A DNA stretch of 64,000 bases. Origin: Thermoflexaceae bacterium (GTDB taxonomy: Bacteria; Chloroflexota; Dehalococcoidia; Tepidiformales; Tepidiformaceae). The notes beneath the pieces are model-generated. The model was not told where the DNA came from. It saw only the letters and a list, made by a program, of their open reading frames with translations, and made no database searches. A program made the translations under genes and the position numbers. Each line of letters begins with the position of its first letter. The stretch's first letter is position 1. Shown one piece after another: positions 25,879-34,365 of this stretch. The stretch is taken from the NCBI GenBank assembly GCA_015075555.1, contig JABTUD010000001.1, positions 868,001 through 932,000 on the forward strand, read 5' to 3'.

Positions 25879-25990
25879 TTGGAACGGGTTTGGAACGGAT
25901 CGCGGTGCCGGGTCGGCGATTGGAACGAAATTGGAGCCGATGGGCCCCGATTGGAACGGACAGGCCCAGAACTTGGAACGGAATTGGAAC
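25879..25990 (+). repeat. Helically phased TTGGAAC array upstream of tadB (array A)
   Basis: In the 157-base gap between tadA and tadB, seven heptamers TTGGAAC or close variants start at 25879, 25890, 25920, 25931 (TTGGAGC), 25951, 25973 and 25984. The intervals are 11, 30, 11, 20, 22 and 11, i.e. whole multiples of one helical turn, so all lie on one face of the DNA. The last five have the same spacing (0, 11, 31, 53, 64) as the arrays at 57748-57829 and 62357-62427. The array ends 37 bases before the tadB start codon. No coding frame is needed to explain it. Confidence 0.9.
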
Positions 25991-26026
25991 GGCGACAGGC
26001 AGGATGCGGTGCTCGGGAGGTGTCCG

Positions 26027-26884
26027 ATGCCCCTGATCCTGGCGCTCACCTTCGCCGTTGGACTGCTCCTGGTTTTCCTCTCCACGACCTCGCGCTGGGC
26101 GCCGGAGCGCAAGGAGCAGCCCCGGCCCTCCTCCCTGCGGGCCTTCCTCGACCGGAATGGCGCGGGGCAGGTCGGCGTGCGCGACTTCGTCCTCCTGAGT
26201 GCAGCGACGGGAATAGCCCTCGCTCTTGCCGGCCAATTAGCCCTTGGCTGGCCGATGGTCAGCGCCGCCGCCTTCCTCCTCGGGCTCACGCTGCCCGCTT
26301 GGTATCTGACCAACCGCCATCAGCGCGAGCGAACGGCGATGCAGTCGGCGCTCGCGGAGGCCGTCGATTCGCTGCGTTCGGCCGTGCGCGCCGGGATGAG
26401 TGTCGAGGAGGCGCTGGCGTCGCTGGCGAGGAACGGACCGGACGTGCTGCGTCCGCCACTGACCGAACTCGCCCGCGACCTCCGCGTCAGCGGTTTCGAA
26501 GAAGCGGTTCGGCGCACGCGTGAGCGGATCGCCGATCCCGTCTTCGATATGGTCGCCGCCGCCCTGCTGATGTCGCACCGGGTCGGCGGCCGCAACCTCA
26601 GCACCGTCCTCGAGGCGCTCGGCCGCTCGGTCCGCCAGACCATCCAGGTGGAGCAGGAGCTCCGCGCACACCAGGCCAAGAACGTCCTCTCGGCGCGCAT
26701 CATCGCCGGGCTGCCGCTGGCCCTTATCCTCATCATCCGCGGGCTCAACCCCGGCTACCTCGACGTGTTCTCGTCGGCGACGGGACAGGCGATTCTCGCC
26801 CTCTGCCTGCTGAGCGTTGCCGTCGGCTACGCGGGGATGCTCAGGGCGACGCGCCTGCCGGGTGAAGAGCGGGTGCTGCAATGA
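26027..26884 (+). CDS. tadB: TadB pilus assembly membrane protein
   Basis: 285 residues from the ATG at 26027 with GGGAGG upstream; the open frame extends back into the repeat array, but that part is not protein-like. Layout is two N-terminal membrane helices, a cytoplasmic T2SS-F domain (LAEAVDSLRSAVRAGMSVEEALASLARNGPD through RRTRERIADPVFDMVAAALLMSHRVGGRNLSTVLEALGRSVR) and two C-terminal helices. TadB and TadC form the inner-membrane platform on which TadA acts. The gene overlaps tadC by 4 bases. Confidence 0.92.
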   Translation: MPLILALTFAVGLLLVFLSTTSRWAPERKEQPRPSSLRAFLDRNGAGQVGVRDFVLLSAATGIALALAGQLALGWPMVSAAAFLLGLTLPAWYLTNRHQRERTAMQSALAEAVDSLRSAVRAGMSVEEALASLARNGPDVLRPPLTELARDLRVSGFEEAVRRTRERIADPVFDMVAAALLMSHRVGGRNLSTVLEALGRSVRQTIQVEQELRAHQAKNVLSARIIAGLPLALILIIRGLNPGYLDVFSSATGQAILALCLLSVAVGYAGMLRATRLPGEERVLQ

Positions 26885-27825
26885 CGGCGAGCCTTGCGGT
26901 CGGTGGGCTGTTCGGTCTCGGGCTCTGGCTCGTGGTCACGAGCCTGCCGTGGGCCCGGCGCAGGCCGGACCTGGCATTCGAGCTTCGGCGCCTGTCCGCC
27001 CAGGGACGGATCGAGCTGGAAGCCGAGCGCCGGCAGGCGGGACCGTCGATGTTCGTGTCGCCGGCGCTGGAACGGACACTCCGCCCGGTACTGGACGACG
27101 CGGGCAGGCTGGTTGCCCGGCTGCTGGCGCGACTGGGCGTCCGGACGGCCGACCTCGAGCAGCGCCTGGCCGTCGGCTGGCCGGGGATGACGCCCAGCCA
27201 GTTCTTCGGGCAGAAGCTGGCCGTCGCGCTTCTCTTCTTCGCCAGCTTCCCGGCCCTCAATCTCGCGGGGCTTCAGCCCTTCGGCGCGTGGCCGATCTGG
27301 ACCTGGCTTGCCGGTGGGCTTGTCGGGTTCATCCAGCCCGACTGGCTGCTGGAGCGGCGGGTGTCACAGCGGCGACAACAGGTCCTGATCGAGCTCCCGA
27401 CCGTCCTCGACCTCCTCGCAATGGCAACCAGCGCCGGCCTCTCGCCGGAGCAGGCCCTCCTGAACGTGAGCCGGCAAGTGAGAGGCGTCCTCGGCGACGG
27501 TCTCCGCAACGTCGCGCGCGAGGCCGGGCTCGGCACGATGACCCACCCGGAGGGGTTGCGGGCGCTGGCTACACGCGAGGGCGTCCAGGAGATCGTCTCG
27601 ATGGCTGATGCATGGCAGTCGGCGCTGGAGCAGGGACTGCCCCTGGGCCAGGTGATGCTCACGCTCGGCGACACGGTCCGCGAGCGGAAGCGCACGACCC
27701 TCATCGCCGAAGGGGAGAAGAGCAGCGTCCGCATGCTCTTTCCCGTCACCCTCTTCATCTTCCCGGTCTTCCTCGTCGTCCTTCTCTACCCGGCGGGCGT
27801 GCAGCTGCTCGGGCTGAGCGACTGA
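26881..27825 (+). CDS. tadC: TadC pilus assembly membrane protein
   Basis: 314 residues. N-terminal helix (GLFGLGLWLVVTSLPWA), a cytoplasmic stretch, two helices around LAVALLFFASFPALNLAG and IWTWLAGGLVGFI, then the T2SS-F domain (IELPTVLDLLAMATSAGLSPEQALLNVSRQ, EIVSMADAWQSALEQGLPLGQVMLTLGDTVRERKRTTLIAEGEKSSVRMLFPVTLFIFPVFLVVLLYP). This is the standard TadC/GspF-like partner of TadB. The ATGA overlap with tadB indicates coupling. Confidence 0.92.
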   Translation: MTASLAVGGLFGLGLWLVVTSLPWARRRPDLAFELRRLSAQGRIELEAERRQAGPSMFVSPALERTLRPVLDDAGRLVARLLARLGVRTADLEQRLAVGWPGMTPSQFFGQKLAVALLFFASFPALNLAGLQPFGAWPIWTWLAGGLVGFIQPDWLLERRVSQRRQQVLIELPTVLDLLAMATSAGLSPEQALLNVSRQVRGVLGDGLRNVAREAGLGTMTHPEGLRALATREGVQEIVSMADAWQSALEQGLPLGQVMLTLGDTVRERKRTTLIAEGEKSSVRMLFPVTLFIFPVFLVVLLYPAGVQLLGLSD

Positions 27826-27851
27826 GGTCGGCCCCAAGAAAGGAGAACCCA

Positions 27852-28028
27852 ATGAACCTGCAGCGATTCCGTTCCGCGTGGACAGGCGGAGAGTCCGGCC
27901 AGTCGATGGTCGAGTACGCCCTCGTCACTGCCCTGATCGCGGTCGTGGCGCTCGTCGCAGTCCAAACACTTGGCGAGGGCATCGTCTCTGTCTTTGAGAG
28001 CATCGCGGATGAGATCGGCGTTATTTAG
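27852..28028 (+). CDS. flp: Flp-type major pilin
   Basis: 58 residues from the ATG at 27852, with AAGGAG seven bases upstream. Short leader ending in Gly, then QSMVEYALVTALIAVVALVAVQ: cleavage after the Gly of ESG places Glu at +5 and Tyr at +6, the Flp motif. A single hydrophobic helix follows, with a short acidic C-terminus. This is the likely pilus subunit. No prepilin peptidase (TadV/CpaA) gene is in the window, so it must lie elsewhere. Confidence 0.9.
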   Translation: MNLQRFRSAWTGGESGQSMVEYALVTALIAVVALVAVQTLGEGIVSVFESIADEIGVI

Positions 28029-28440
28029 AACGTGGCGCCCGTACTGGGTCCGCCCGACCAGTGGCGAGGCGGGCGAGAGCATGGTCGAGTTCGCGCTCGT
28101 GCTCCCGCTCCTTCTCCTCGTCCTGATCGGCGTCGTGCAGTTCGGGCTGGTCCACCACGCCCAGAACGTTGCCAGCACGGCGGCGCAGGAAGGCGCCCGG
28201 CTTGGCGCGGCCGAGGACGGCGATCCGGTGGTCGCAGAGGCGCGGACGCTGGATGTCCTTCGGTCGGGCCTCGGCAGCGTTGGCGATGGGTTTGGAGTGA
28301 CCGCTTCCGAATCGGAGGCGTGGGTCACAGTAAATGCCAGCGGCGGCTACCCGCTCATCATCCCCTGGCTGGGTAGCCAGACGATTTCTATCGAAGCCGG
28401 GGCCGAGATGCGGAAGGAGGGCTTCCGCAGTGGTCCGTAA
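28009..28440 (+). CDS. tadE: TadE-like minor pilin
   Basis: 143 residues from the ATG at 28009, which overlaps the flp end. A basic leader precedes GEAGESMVEFALVLPLLLLVLIGVVQFGLVHHAQNVASTAAQEGARLGA, the TadE hallmark: pseudopilin-like processing site with Glu+5 and a hydrophobic helix. The rest is a small extracytoplasmic domain with ESEAWVTVNASGGYPL. Thought to prime or cap Flp pili. Confidence 0.85.
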   Translation: MRSALFRTWRPYWVRPTSGEAGESMVEFALVLPLLLLVLIGVVQFGLVHHAQNVASTAAQEGARLGAAEDGDPVVAEARTLDVLRSGLGSVGDGFGVTASESEAWVTVNASGGYPLIIPWLGSQTISIEAGAEMRKEGFRSGP

Positions 28441-28878
28441 GCTCCGCGCGATCACGGGAGAGGCACACGGTGAGTCCGGGCAGGCGCTCGTCGAGCGGTG
28501 CTCGCCATTCCGGTCCTGCTCGTGCTCGTCTTCGGCGTGGTCGCCGTGGGCCGCATCACCGAGACCAAGATCGCGGTCCAGGCAGCAGCGCGAGAGTCCA
28601 GTAGGGCGCTCGCGCTGGCGCCCTCGGAAGAGCAGGGTATCGCCGACGCGCTCACCGCTGGCGAGAACGTCGCTTACGGCTACGGGCTCGATGGCAGCCG
28701 TCTCACTATCGATCTCGACTCAGGCGGCTTCAGCCGGGGCGGCACGGTGACCTCCGACGTCCAATACAGCGTCTCGCTCTCGGACCTGCCGCTGCTAAAC
28801 CTCTTCGACGTGGAAGTAGGCGCCAGCCACTCCGAGCGAATCGACTTCTACCGGAGCCGGGAGGTAGCTGACCGATGA
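28430..28878 (+). pseudogene. Second TadE-like minor pilin, frameshifted near 28495
   Basis: A frame starting GTG at 28430 reads VVRKLRAITGEAHGESGQALVE and breaks at 28493-28498. The continuing frame from 28498 reads VLAIPVLLVLVFGVVAVGRITETKIAVQAAARESSRALAL and runs to 28878. Together these would be an ordinary TadE-like pilin with ESGQALVE processing site and hydrophobic helix, so a small indel near 28495 separates leader from body. If real, the pilin cannot be processed; if an assembly error, it is a normal gene. The downstream tadG starts 4 bases before its stop, as expected for an operon. Confidence 0.7.
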
Positions 28879-29306
28879 GCGTCGTCCGGCGGCTCCATGG
28901 TGATGAAGGCCAGGTGCTCGTGATGGTCGCCCTGATGATGGTCGGCGTGGTGAGCGTCGTGGGGCTTGTCTCGGACGGCGGGCTGGTCTTCGCGCAGCGA
29001 CGTGACCTCCAGAACGTGGCCGACGCCGCCGCGGCGGCGGGGGCCATGCAGATAGACGAGGCTGTCTATCGCTCGACCGGTGAGGTCGTCCTCGACGAGC
29101 AGCTGGCCCGCGATGCCGCCGTCCTCTACCTGGACGCCGAAGGCGACCTCGACTACGTGGTGTCGGTGCTGTCCGAGCGGGTGGAGGTCTCGGTCTCGCG
29201 TCAGGCGACGACGGGCTTCCTGCGGGTCATCGGGATCGACGGCGTCGAAGTGAGTGCCAGCGCGTCGGCGGAGCCGCGCTACGGCGTCGAGAGCGCGGGA
29301 CCGTAG
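28875..29306 (+). CDS. TadG-like pilus-associated protein
   Basis: 143 residues. GDEGQVLVMVALMMVGVVSVVGLVSDGGLVFAQRRDLQNVADAAAAAGAMQID is the Flp-pilus-assembly TadG N-terminal segment (TadE/TadG group), with one membrane helix and the AQRRDLQNVADAAALAGA-like motif. The C-terminal half is short, lacking the von Willebrand A domain of full TadG, so it could be called a truncated TadG or a third minor pilin. Confidence 0.85.
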   Translation: MSVVRRLHGDEGQVLVMVALMMVGVVSVVGLVSDGGLVFAQRRDLQNVADAAAAAGAMQIDEAVYRSTGEVVLDEQLARDAAVLYLDAEGDLDYVVSVLSERVEVSVSRQATTGFLRVIGIDGVEVSASASAEPRYGVESAGP

Positions 29307-29319
29307 GAGGGGCCTTTAT

Positions 29320-29850
29320 ATGAGTGGTCGGGGTATCACGGAAATGGTTGCCGGAGTCGCACTCGTGCTGGCATTGGTTGGATGTGGTGGTAGCGATGCG
29401 ACGCCTACTCCGACCACGACGGCGGTCGTCCCGACATCTACGGCCACCGTCGCTCAGCCCACCCCGACGGTTAGCGTCGAGGAGGAAGTCATCGCGGCTT
29501 ACCTCGCTTACTGGGAGCGCTACGCCGAAGCAATGCTAACCCTCGACCCAACGGTGGTCGCAGATGTTGCGTCCGACGAGGAGTTGCGACGCGTCCAAGG
29601 TGATGTGGAGATGCTCCGGTCACACGGCGTCGCTGCGCGGGTGGTGCTCGAACACAACCCCGTCGTGATCGAGGCGTCGGCAACGGCGGCGATCATTCTC
29701 GACGAGATGACGAACAACAGCTTTTACGTCGACCCCGAGACTCTCCAACCCGAAGAGGGCGAAGGAAGCGGCGAAACGCTAAGGGACACGTTCTTCCTAG
29801 AGAAGGTAGATGGACGATGGATTGTGGTACGAAGCGTCCGCCAGGACTGA
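29320..29850 (+). CDS. Putative lipoprotein downstream of the Tad genes
   Basis: 176 residues from the ATG at 29320 with AGGAGGGG upstream. A signal peptide ends with lipobox LALVGC, then a Thr/Pro linker (about residues 28-55) typical of surface lipoproteins, and an NTF2-like or SnoaL-like small domain beginning VSVEEEVIAAYLAYWERYAEAMLTLDPTVVADVAS and ending DTFFLEKVDGRWIVVRSVRQD. Such domains are common in Chloroflexota lipoproteins of unknown function. Same strand and close spacing suggest co-expression with the pilus genes. Confidence 0.7.
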   Translation: MSGRGITEMVAGVALVLALVGCGGSDATPTPTTTAVVPTSTATVAQPTPTVSVEEEVIAAYLAYWERYAEAMLTLDPTVVADVASDEELRRVQGDVEMLRSHGVAARVVLEHNPVVIEASATAAIILDEMTNNSFYVDPETLQPEEGEGSGETLRDTFFLEKVDGRWIVVRSVRQD

Positions 29851-30758
29851 CCCTCGTAACAGCTTGGCTGCTCATCTTCTTGGCGATCAGCGCGGCGTCG
29901 CTTTTCCCGAGCACGACGCGCGCACAGGCACCTCCCACACCCGGTGGTTCGTTCACGCCGAAGCCTGACGTGCCGCGCGGCACTGCCACGGTGCGGTCAG
30001 GCCCGAATGGCGTGACGGTGTACATCCGTGTGACACAGGACTCCCCGGGAAGCGCACCGGGTTCAACCTCCAGCACGTCCGTCAGCACCGGCAACTCGCG
30101 CTCCTGCCGGATCAGCATCCAGAACATCGGGATCGTCCTGTCCAACTCGCCTTGGTACCAGGCAGAGCAGGCAGCTCACCCCGACCACGTCTTCGGCAGC
30201 GTGAGCTGCGATGACGGCTTCTTCGCTTTCATTTGGATCCCCTTCGGAACGCCGGCTGGAGGCAACGTCCAGGTCGTGTTCGTCGACGACGACGGTGTGG
30301 ACCCGCTAGCAGTCGCCCTCGAACTCCTCAACCACCTCCCGATCCCGGACATCGCCATCGAGGCCAACCCGGCGACCGGTCTCGTCGCACTGTCATCCTG
30401 GTTCTGGATCGATGGCTACGACGGCTCGCCGATCAGCTCGTCCGATGCGCTTCCCGGCGTAACGGTTGATGTCGAGGTCGAGCCGCTGGTCTACCGTTGG
30501 TCTTTCGGCGACGGGACGACTGCGGAGACGACGTCGCTCGGGCAGCGTTATCCCGCCGTAAGCGAGATCCGCCACGTCTACGAACAGTCGTCGCTGGCGG
30601 CCGGCGGCGCCTACGCCATCACGGTGGAGGTCACGTTCGCGGCCCGGTACCGCGTCAACGGCGGCGCGTGGGAAGCGCTCGAGCCGATCATCCGGTCGTT
30701 CGGTGATGACTACCCGGTCCAGCAGCTCCAGTCCGTGCTGACGGGGCAACGGCAATGA
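29817..30758 (+). CDS. Secreted protein with PKD-like region
   Basis: 313 residues; the start overlaps the lipoprotein gene by 34 bases. An N-terminal signal peptide (LVTAWLLIFLAISAASLFPS, cleaved about TRAQA) leads to a Thr/Pro/Ser-rich domain. Near the C-terminus VDVEVEPLVYRWSFGDGTTAETTSLGQRYP is a PKD-type turn (WSFGDGT), followed by IRHVYEQSSLAAGGAYAITVEVTFAARYRV, the end of such a beta-sandwich. Likely an extracellular or cell-surface protein linked with the pilus. Its stop overlaps the start of the next gene by 4 bases. Confidence 0.7.
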   Translation: MDCGTKRPPGLTLVTAWLLIFLAISAASLFPSTTRAQAPPTPGGSFTPKPDVPRGTATVRSGPNGVTVYIRVTQDSPGSAPGSTSSTSVSTGNSRSCRISIQNIGIVLSNSPWYQAEQAAHPDHVFGSVSCDDGFFAFIWIPFGTPAGGNVQVVFVDDDGVDPLAVALELLNHLPIPDIAIEANPATGLVALSSWFWIDGYDGSPISSSDALPGVTVDVEVEPLVYRWSFGDGTTAETTSLGQRYPAVSEIRHVYEQSSLAAGGAYAITVEVTFAARYRVNGGAWEALEPIIRSFGDDYPVQQLQSVLTGQRQ

Positions 30759-33700
30759 GCACGCGCGAGCTCGCGACCAAGCGAGGAAGAGAAGAAGGCG
30801 AGGGAGGATGGCTCGGCCTGGTCGCGCTGGTCGCAACGTGCGTGGCGGTCGCAGCCGGCCTCTGGCTGTTGACCGGGCCACCCAGCATGCTGGCCTCGAC
30901 GCCAGACTGGAGCCGTATCCAGACCGTATTGACTGGCTCCCGGCTCAGCGACCAGGACGTCATCACGGTGACCATCGGAATCGCCTGGCTCGTGGTTGCG
31001 TACCTGCTGCTGTCCATCGTGGCACGGCTCGCGTTCGGCCTCGCCGCCGTCCTCACGGACCAGGCAGCATGGGCAAGGGGCGGGCTTCGCGTCACCGCAC
31101 CGCTGACGCTCCCGCTCGTACGCCGCGTGGTCGACGGCGCTCTTGCCGGCACAATCCTGGTCAGTGCCACGTTCCACACGCCGTCGGCGGCGTTCGCAGC
31201 CGCAGCTCCGATCACGAGGAGCGTAGAGGCGCCGTTCCAGAGACACCTGGCTTCGTTCGCCGAACCGGCCACCGTCCCGTCAACGGCCGCGCCGGCGTTG
31301 GCGGTGGAAACCGTCCCTGCCACCTACACCGTGACGCGAGGCGACCACCTCTGGGGCATCGCTGAACGCTTCCTCGGCGATGGATTTCGCTGGGTCGAGA
31401 TCTGGAAGCTCAACCAGCAGCGCACGATGACGGATGGACGCACCTTCGTGGACCCGAATCTCATCTATGCCGGCTGGCAGTTGGAACTGCCACAGGAGGT
31501 CGGCAGCGCGGAGCCAGGATCCATCCCCGGGGACGAAGGCCTCGGTGGAACGCCGGAGCCGGACCCGACGCCCGAACCCTCCCCTGTTCCAGCGACGCCG
31601 GAACCGACAGCGGTCGTCCCCACGCCAACATCCACGGTGATCCCGGGTGGCCCCACCGCTCCCGAGGTTGACGGCGGCGGCGGGCCGGATCTTCGGCCGT
31701 CCCTGCCATCGGTGCCGACGCCCGACGGCGGAGTGGCGGTCGCGGCGGCCGCCGCCGCGATTACGGTCGGTGGGGTCGCAATGCTGCTGGTGTTCCGCCG
31801 CGCCCGCCACCGGGCCGGGCAATCGAGCGGACGACCCGAACGGCGGCCGGCAGGGTCCGGTGATGCAGCTCGCGTGCTGGCGACGAGTACGGCGCTCAGG
31901 TCGGCCATGTGGGAGCTCGATTTCACAGGCACCGAAATCGTTCTCGTACGCGAGTCCGACCGCTACCTGGAGTTCACACTCGACTGCCCGCCGGGCGATG
32001 CCGAGGCGCTGGTCGAATCTCGCTATGCGTTCGGCCGCCAGCTTGGATGTGCGGTCGATGGCGAGCTCCTGGGGGCGACCGCAGTCCGGCTGAAGCTCTC
32101 GCGCATGAATCAGCTGGCGGCCGCGCTACTGGCTGAGGCCGGCGCCGGTGACGGGCCACTCCTCGTACCGGTCGGTGCTTCGGATTCCGGGATCCACTAC
32201 CTCAACCTTGCGGCCGTTGGGAGCGTCTTGGTCGTTGGTGGACGGCTGGAGGGGCGCGACCTTCTCACAAGCTGGTTCGCCACCCTCGATTCGCTCCATC
32301 CAGAGGGGACCGTGACCGCAGTCGCCGACGAGGCTGGGTGGGATCCCCTCAGCGACTGCCTGGAGCTGCTGCCTGGTCCAGCCGACGTCGGTCCGCCCGC
32401 GGACTCGCCTTTGGCCTTCGCACGATGGCTCGAAACCTCGCTCTTAACGCGAGAGGCGGACCCCGAAGCGCCTGCGCTCCTGGCGCTGCTGGGGCCGAAC
32501 CCCGAACCGGGCAGCGCGTTCGCCGAGATGGAAGGGATCCTTCGGCAGGGTCCAGGGCGCGGTATCTTCGTGATCGCGTTCGCCGAGTTGGTCGAGGCCG
32601 CCGACACGCGGCGTTCGTTCGGAGCCAGTCTGGTCTTCGGCGAACGCGGGCAGTCCGGAGGGCCCGACGCGATCACGCTGACCCTGCCCAATCTGCCTCC
32701 GCTTCATCTGGAGCCTGTCGTGGTCCGGAGGCAGGTTGCGCACCGCCGCCGCGCGAATACGGCAGCCCCCTTGCCTGCGACGCCCGAATCCCCGACATCG
32801 TCGGCACTTCGCAACGGCCACGCCGCACCGGAAACTTGGCCGGAGGATGACGACGAACCGTCCGGGGATGGCAACGCGTCCATTGAGGCCACCGACCTGG
32901 CAGCCCCTCCATCGCCGAACGGGGCCTATCCGGAAAACCCGGTAAGCGTTCTCGAGGAGCCGCACTCCACTCCTCCCCGGTCCGCCGACAGGCAGGCATC
33001 GCTCCCGCTCGACGGGGCCGATGGGGAGCCGGACAGCGAGGATGGCCCCGTGTTCCGGGCGCGCCTCTTCGGGAGGTTCCGTGTAGAGACCAACGACGGA
33101 GAGGTCGAGGGCTGGTCGATACAGAAGGCGCGGGAGCTCCTCGCCTATCTGCTCGCCCACGGCGGTTCGCCGGTTCTGCGCGACACGGCAGCAGAGGCGC
33201 TCGGGCTAAGCGGCGAGAACCAGGGAGGGCATCCGCTTCCCAACGCGGCTTATTACGTCCGCCGGACGCTCACCCGGGCGATCCCGAATCTTGAGGGCGA
33301 GATCCTCGTCGCTGCGCGTCAGCGGTACACGCTGCGGGCGGGCCTCTTCCGCACAGACGTCGACGCCTTCGACGCCCACCTCGCCCGAGCTGAGCGCCTG
33401 CAGGGCTATGAGGCCTTGGTCGAATATCAGCGGGCGCTGGAACTGTGCACCGCTGATTTCCTCGCTGACGAGGACTATGAATGGGCCGACGCCTACCGGC
33501 GCGACTACCAGAAGCGGTTCATCACAGCCTCCCACCGGGCCGCGAAGCTGGCGTTTGACCGGCGAGACCCGAAGCTCGCCCTTAGCTTCTACGACGCCAT
33601 CCTGCAGAGGGACCCCATCGACGAGGATGCGGTGCGCGAAGCGATGCGGTGCCACACCGCGATGGGCGACCAGAACTCCGCGAAACGCCAGTTCAAAAGG

Positions 33701-33805
33701 CTCGTCGAGGAATTGCGTGAGGCTTTGGATGACGATCAGGCGGAACCGATGCCGGAGACGACGAAACTGTTGACCGAGCTCCAGGCATCGGGACGTCGTG
33801 AGTAA
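30755..33805 (+). CDS. Large membrane protein with LysM and C-terminal BTAD (SARP-type) domain
   Basis: 1,016 residues. Two N-terminal membrane helices (near residues 20-42 and 72-95), another hydrophobic stretch, an extracytoplasmic LysM domain (YTVTRGDHLWGIAERFLGDGFRWVEIWKLNQ to GWQLELP, about 190-246), a Pro/Thr linker, another membrane helix (VAVAAAAAAITVGGVAMLLVF) and a long cytoplasmic part ending in a bacterial transcriptional activator domain (about 765-1010: ARLFGRFRVETNDGEVEGWSIQKARELLAYLLAHGG ... DVDAFDAHLARAERLQ ... MRCHTAMGDQNSAKRQFKRLVEELREAL). It could sense peptidoglycan outside and bind DNA or partners inside. BTAD here includes the winged-helix-like part. It closes the Tad operon. 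Role is inferred. Confidence 0.8.
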   Translation: MSTRELATKRGREEGEGGWLGLVALVATCVAVAAGLWLLTGPPSMLASTPDWSRIQTVLTGSRLSDQDVITVTIGIAWLVVAYLLLSIVARLAFGLAAVLTDQAAWARGGLRVTAPLTLPLVRRVVDGALAGTILVSATFHTPSAAFAAAAPITRSVEAPFQRHLASFAEPATVPSTAAPALAVETVPATYTVTRGDHLWGIAERFLGDGFRWVEIWKLNQQRTMTDGRTFVDPNLIYAGWQLELPQEVGSAEPGSIPGDEGLGGTPEPDPTPEPSPVPATPEPTAVVPTPTSTVIPGGPTAPEVDGGGGPDLRPSLPSVPTPDGGVAVAAAAAAITVGGVAMLLVFRRARHRAGQSSGRPERRPAGSGDAARVLATSTALRSAMWELDFTGTEIVLVRESDRYLEFTLDCPPGDAEALVESRYAFGRQLGCAVDGELLGATAVRLKLSRMNQLAAALLAEAGAGDGPLLVPVGASDSGIHYLNLAAVGSVLVVGGRLEGRDLLTSWFATLDSLHPEGTVTAVADEAGWDPLSDCLELLPGPADVGPPADSPLAFARWLETSLLTREADPEAPALLALLGPNPEPGSAFAEMEGILRQGPGRGIFVIAFAELVEAADTRRSFGASLVFGERGQSGGPDAITLTLPNLPPLHLEPVVVRRQVAHRRRANTAAPLPATPESPTSSALRNGHAAPETWPEDDDEPSGDGNASIEATDLAAPPSPNGAYPENPVSVLEEPHSTPPRSADRQASLPLDGADGEPDSEDGPVFRARLFGRFRVETNDGEVEGWSIQKARELLAYLLAHGGSPVLRDTAAEALGLSGENQGGHPLPNAAYYVRRTLTRAIPNLEGEILVAARQRYTLRAGLFRTDVDAFDAHLARAERLQGYEALVEYQRALELCTADFLADEDYEWADAYRRDYQKRFITASHRAAKLAFDRRDPKLALSFYDAILQRDPIDEDAVREAMRCHTAMGDQNSAKRQFKRLVEELREALDDDQAEPMPETTKLLTELQASGRRE

Positions 33806-34365
33806 ATGGCGTCGGAGCCTGCAAATGTCACCCGGCCGAGCACGCGATCCTGCACACGGCCGGGGATGAGCCGACCCTGGCCCGACAGCTTGTCCGAATG
33901 GCAGGGGCTTCATTGGCGAGATCATTGCAAGTGTCGCACTGACGTCTCCTGGCGCCACAGAGGCCGGCGCCGAGGCGGTCCAAGACTCACTGCCGGCTGG
34001 ACTCTTAGTGTACGTTCGAGTTCTCGGCCGTTGCTCGTGATAGCTCCCGCCGTGAGTCCGCGGCCGGTTGTCTGGCGTTGGCGGAGGGTCAGGAAGGCGT
34101 GGCATTCGGGTTAGCCGATATTCTCCGGCGCGAACAGTGTCAGGTCGCCCGCCCCGTGAGGTGTCGTCGCGGAGTTCCCAGGCTACGTCATCGAGATTGC
34201 CGCCCGAGTCTCGATCGATGCGGACAAATCACATGCGCAAAGCACGGTTCATGCCGACGGCCATACCGCTCCACCGGCGCGCGGTCCGATGAGACACTCG
34301 TGTTTGCATAAGCAGGGTGCTATGGGACTCTTGCAAGGGCGACATTGGCGGGCGAGGCCGCGAGG
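33806..34365. other. Gap between the Tad locus and the convergent defence island
   Basis: 560 bases where the two operons converge. The reading frames there are short and Arg/Ser-rich. No repeat, strong hairpin or RNA gene is apparent to me. Confidence 0.5.

Noticed and set aside
25931-26026. 32-codon N-terminal extension of tadB through the repeat array
   Set aside because: The ATG at 26027 has a GGGAGG site and starts the family-like sequence; the extension only translates repeats.
33806-34114. 102-codon plus-strand frame after the LysM-BTAD gene
   Set aside because: Ser/Arg/Pro-rich, no ribosome site, no family; probably chance in high-GC DNA.
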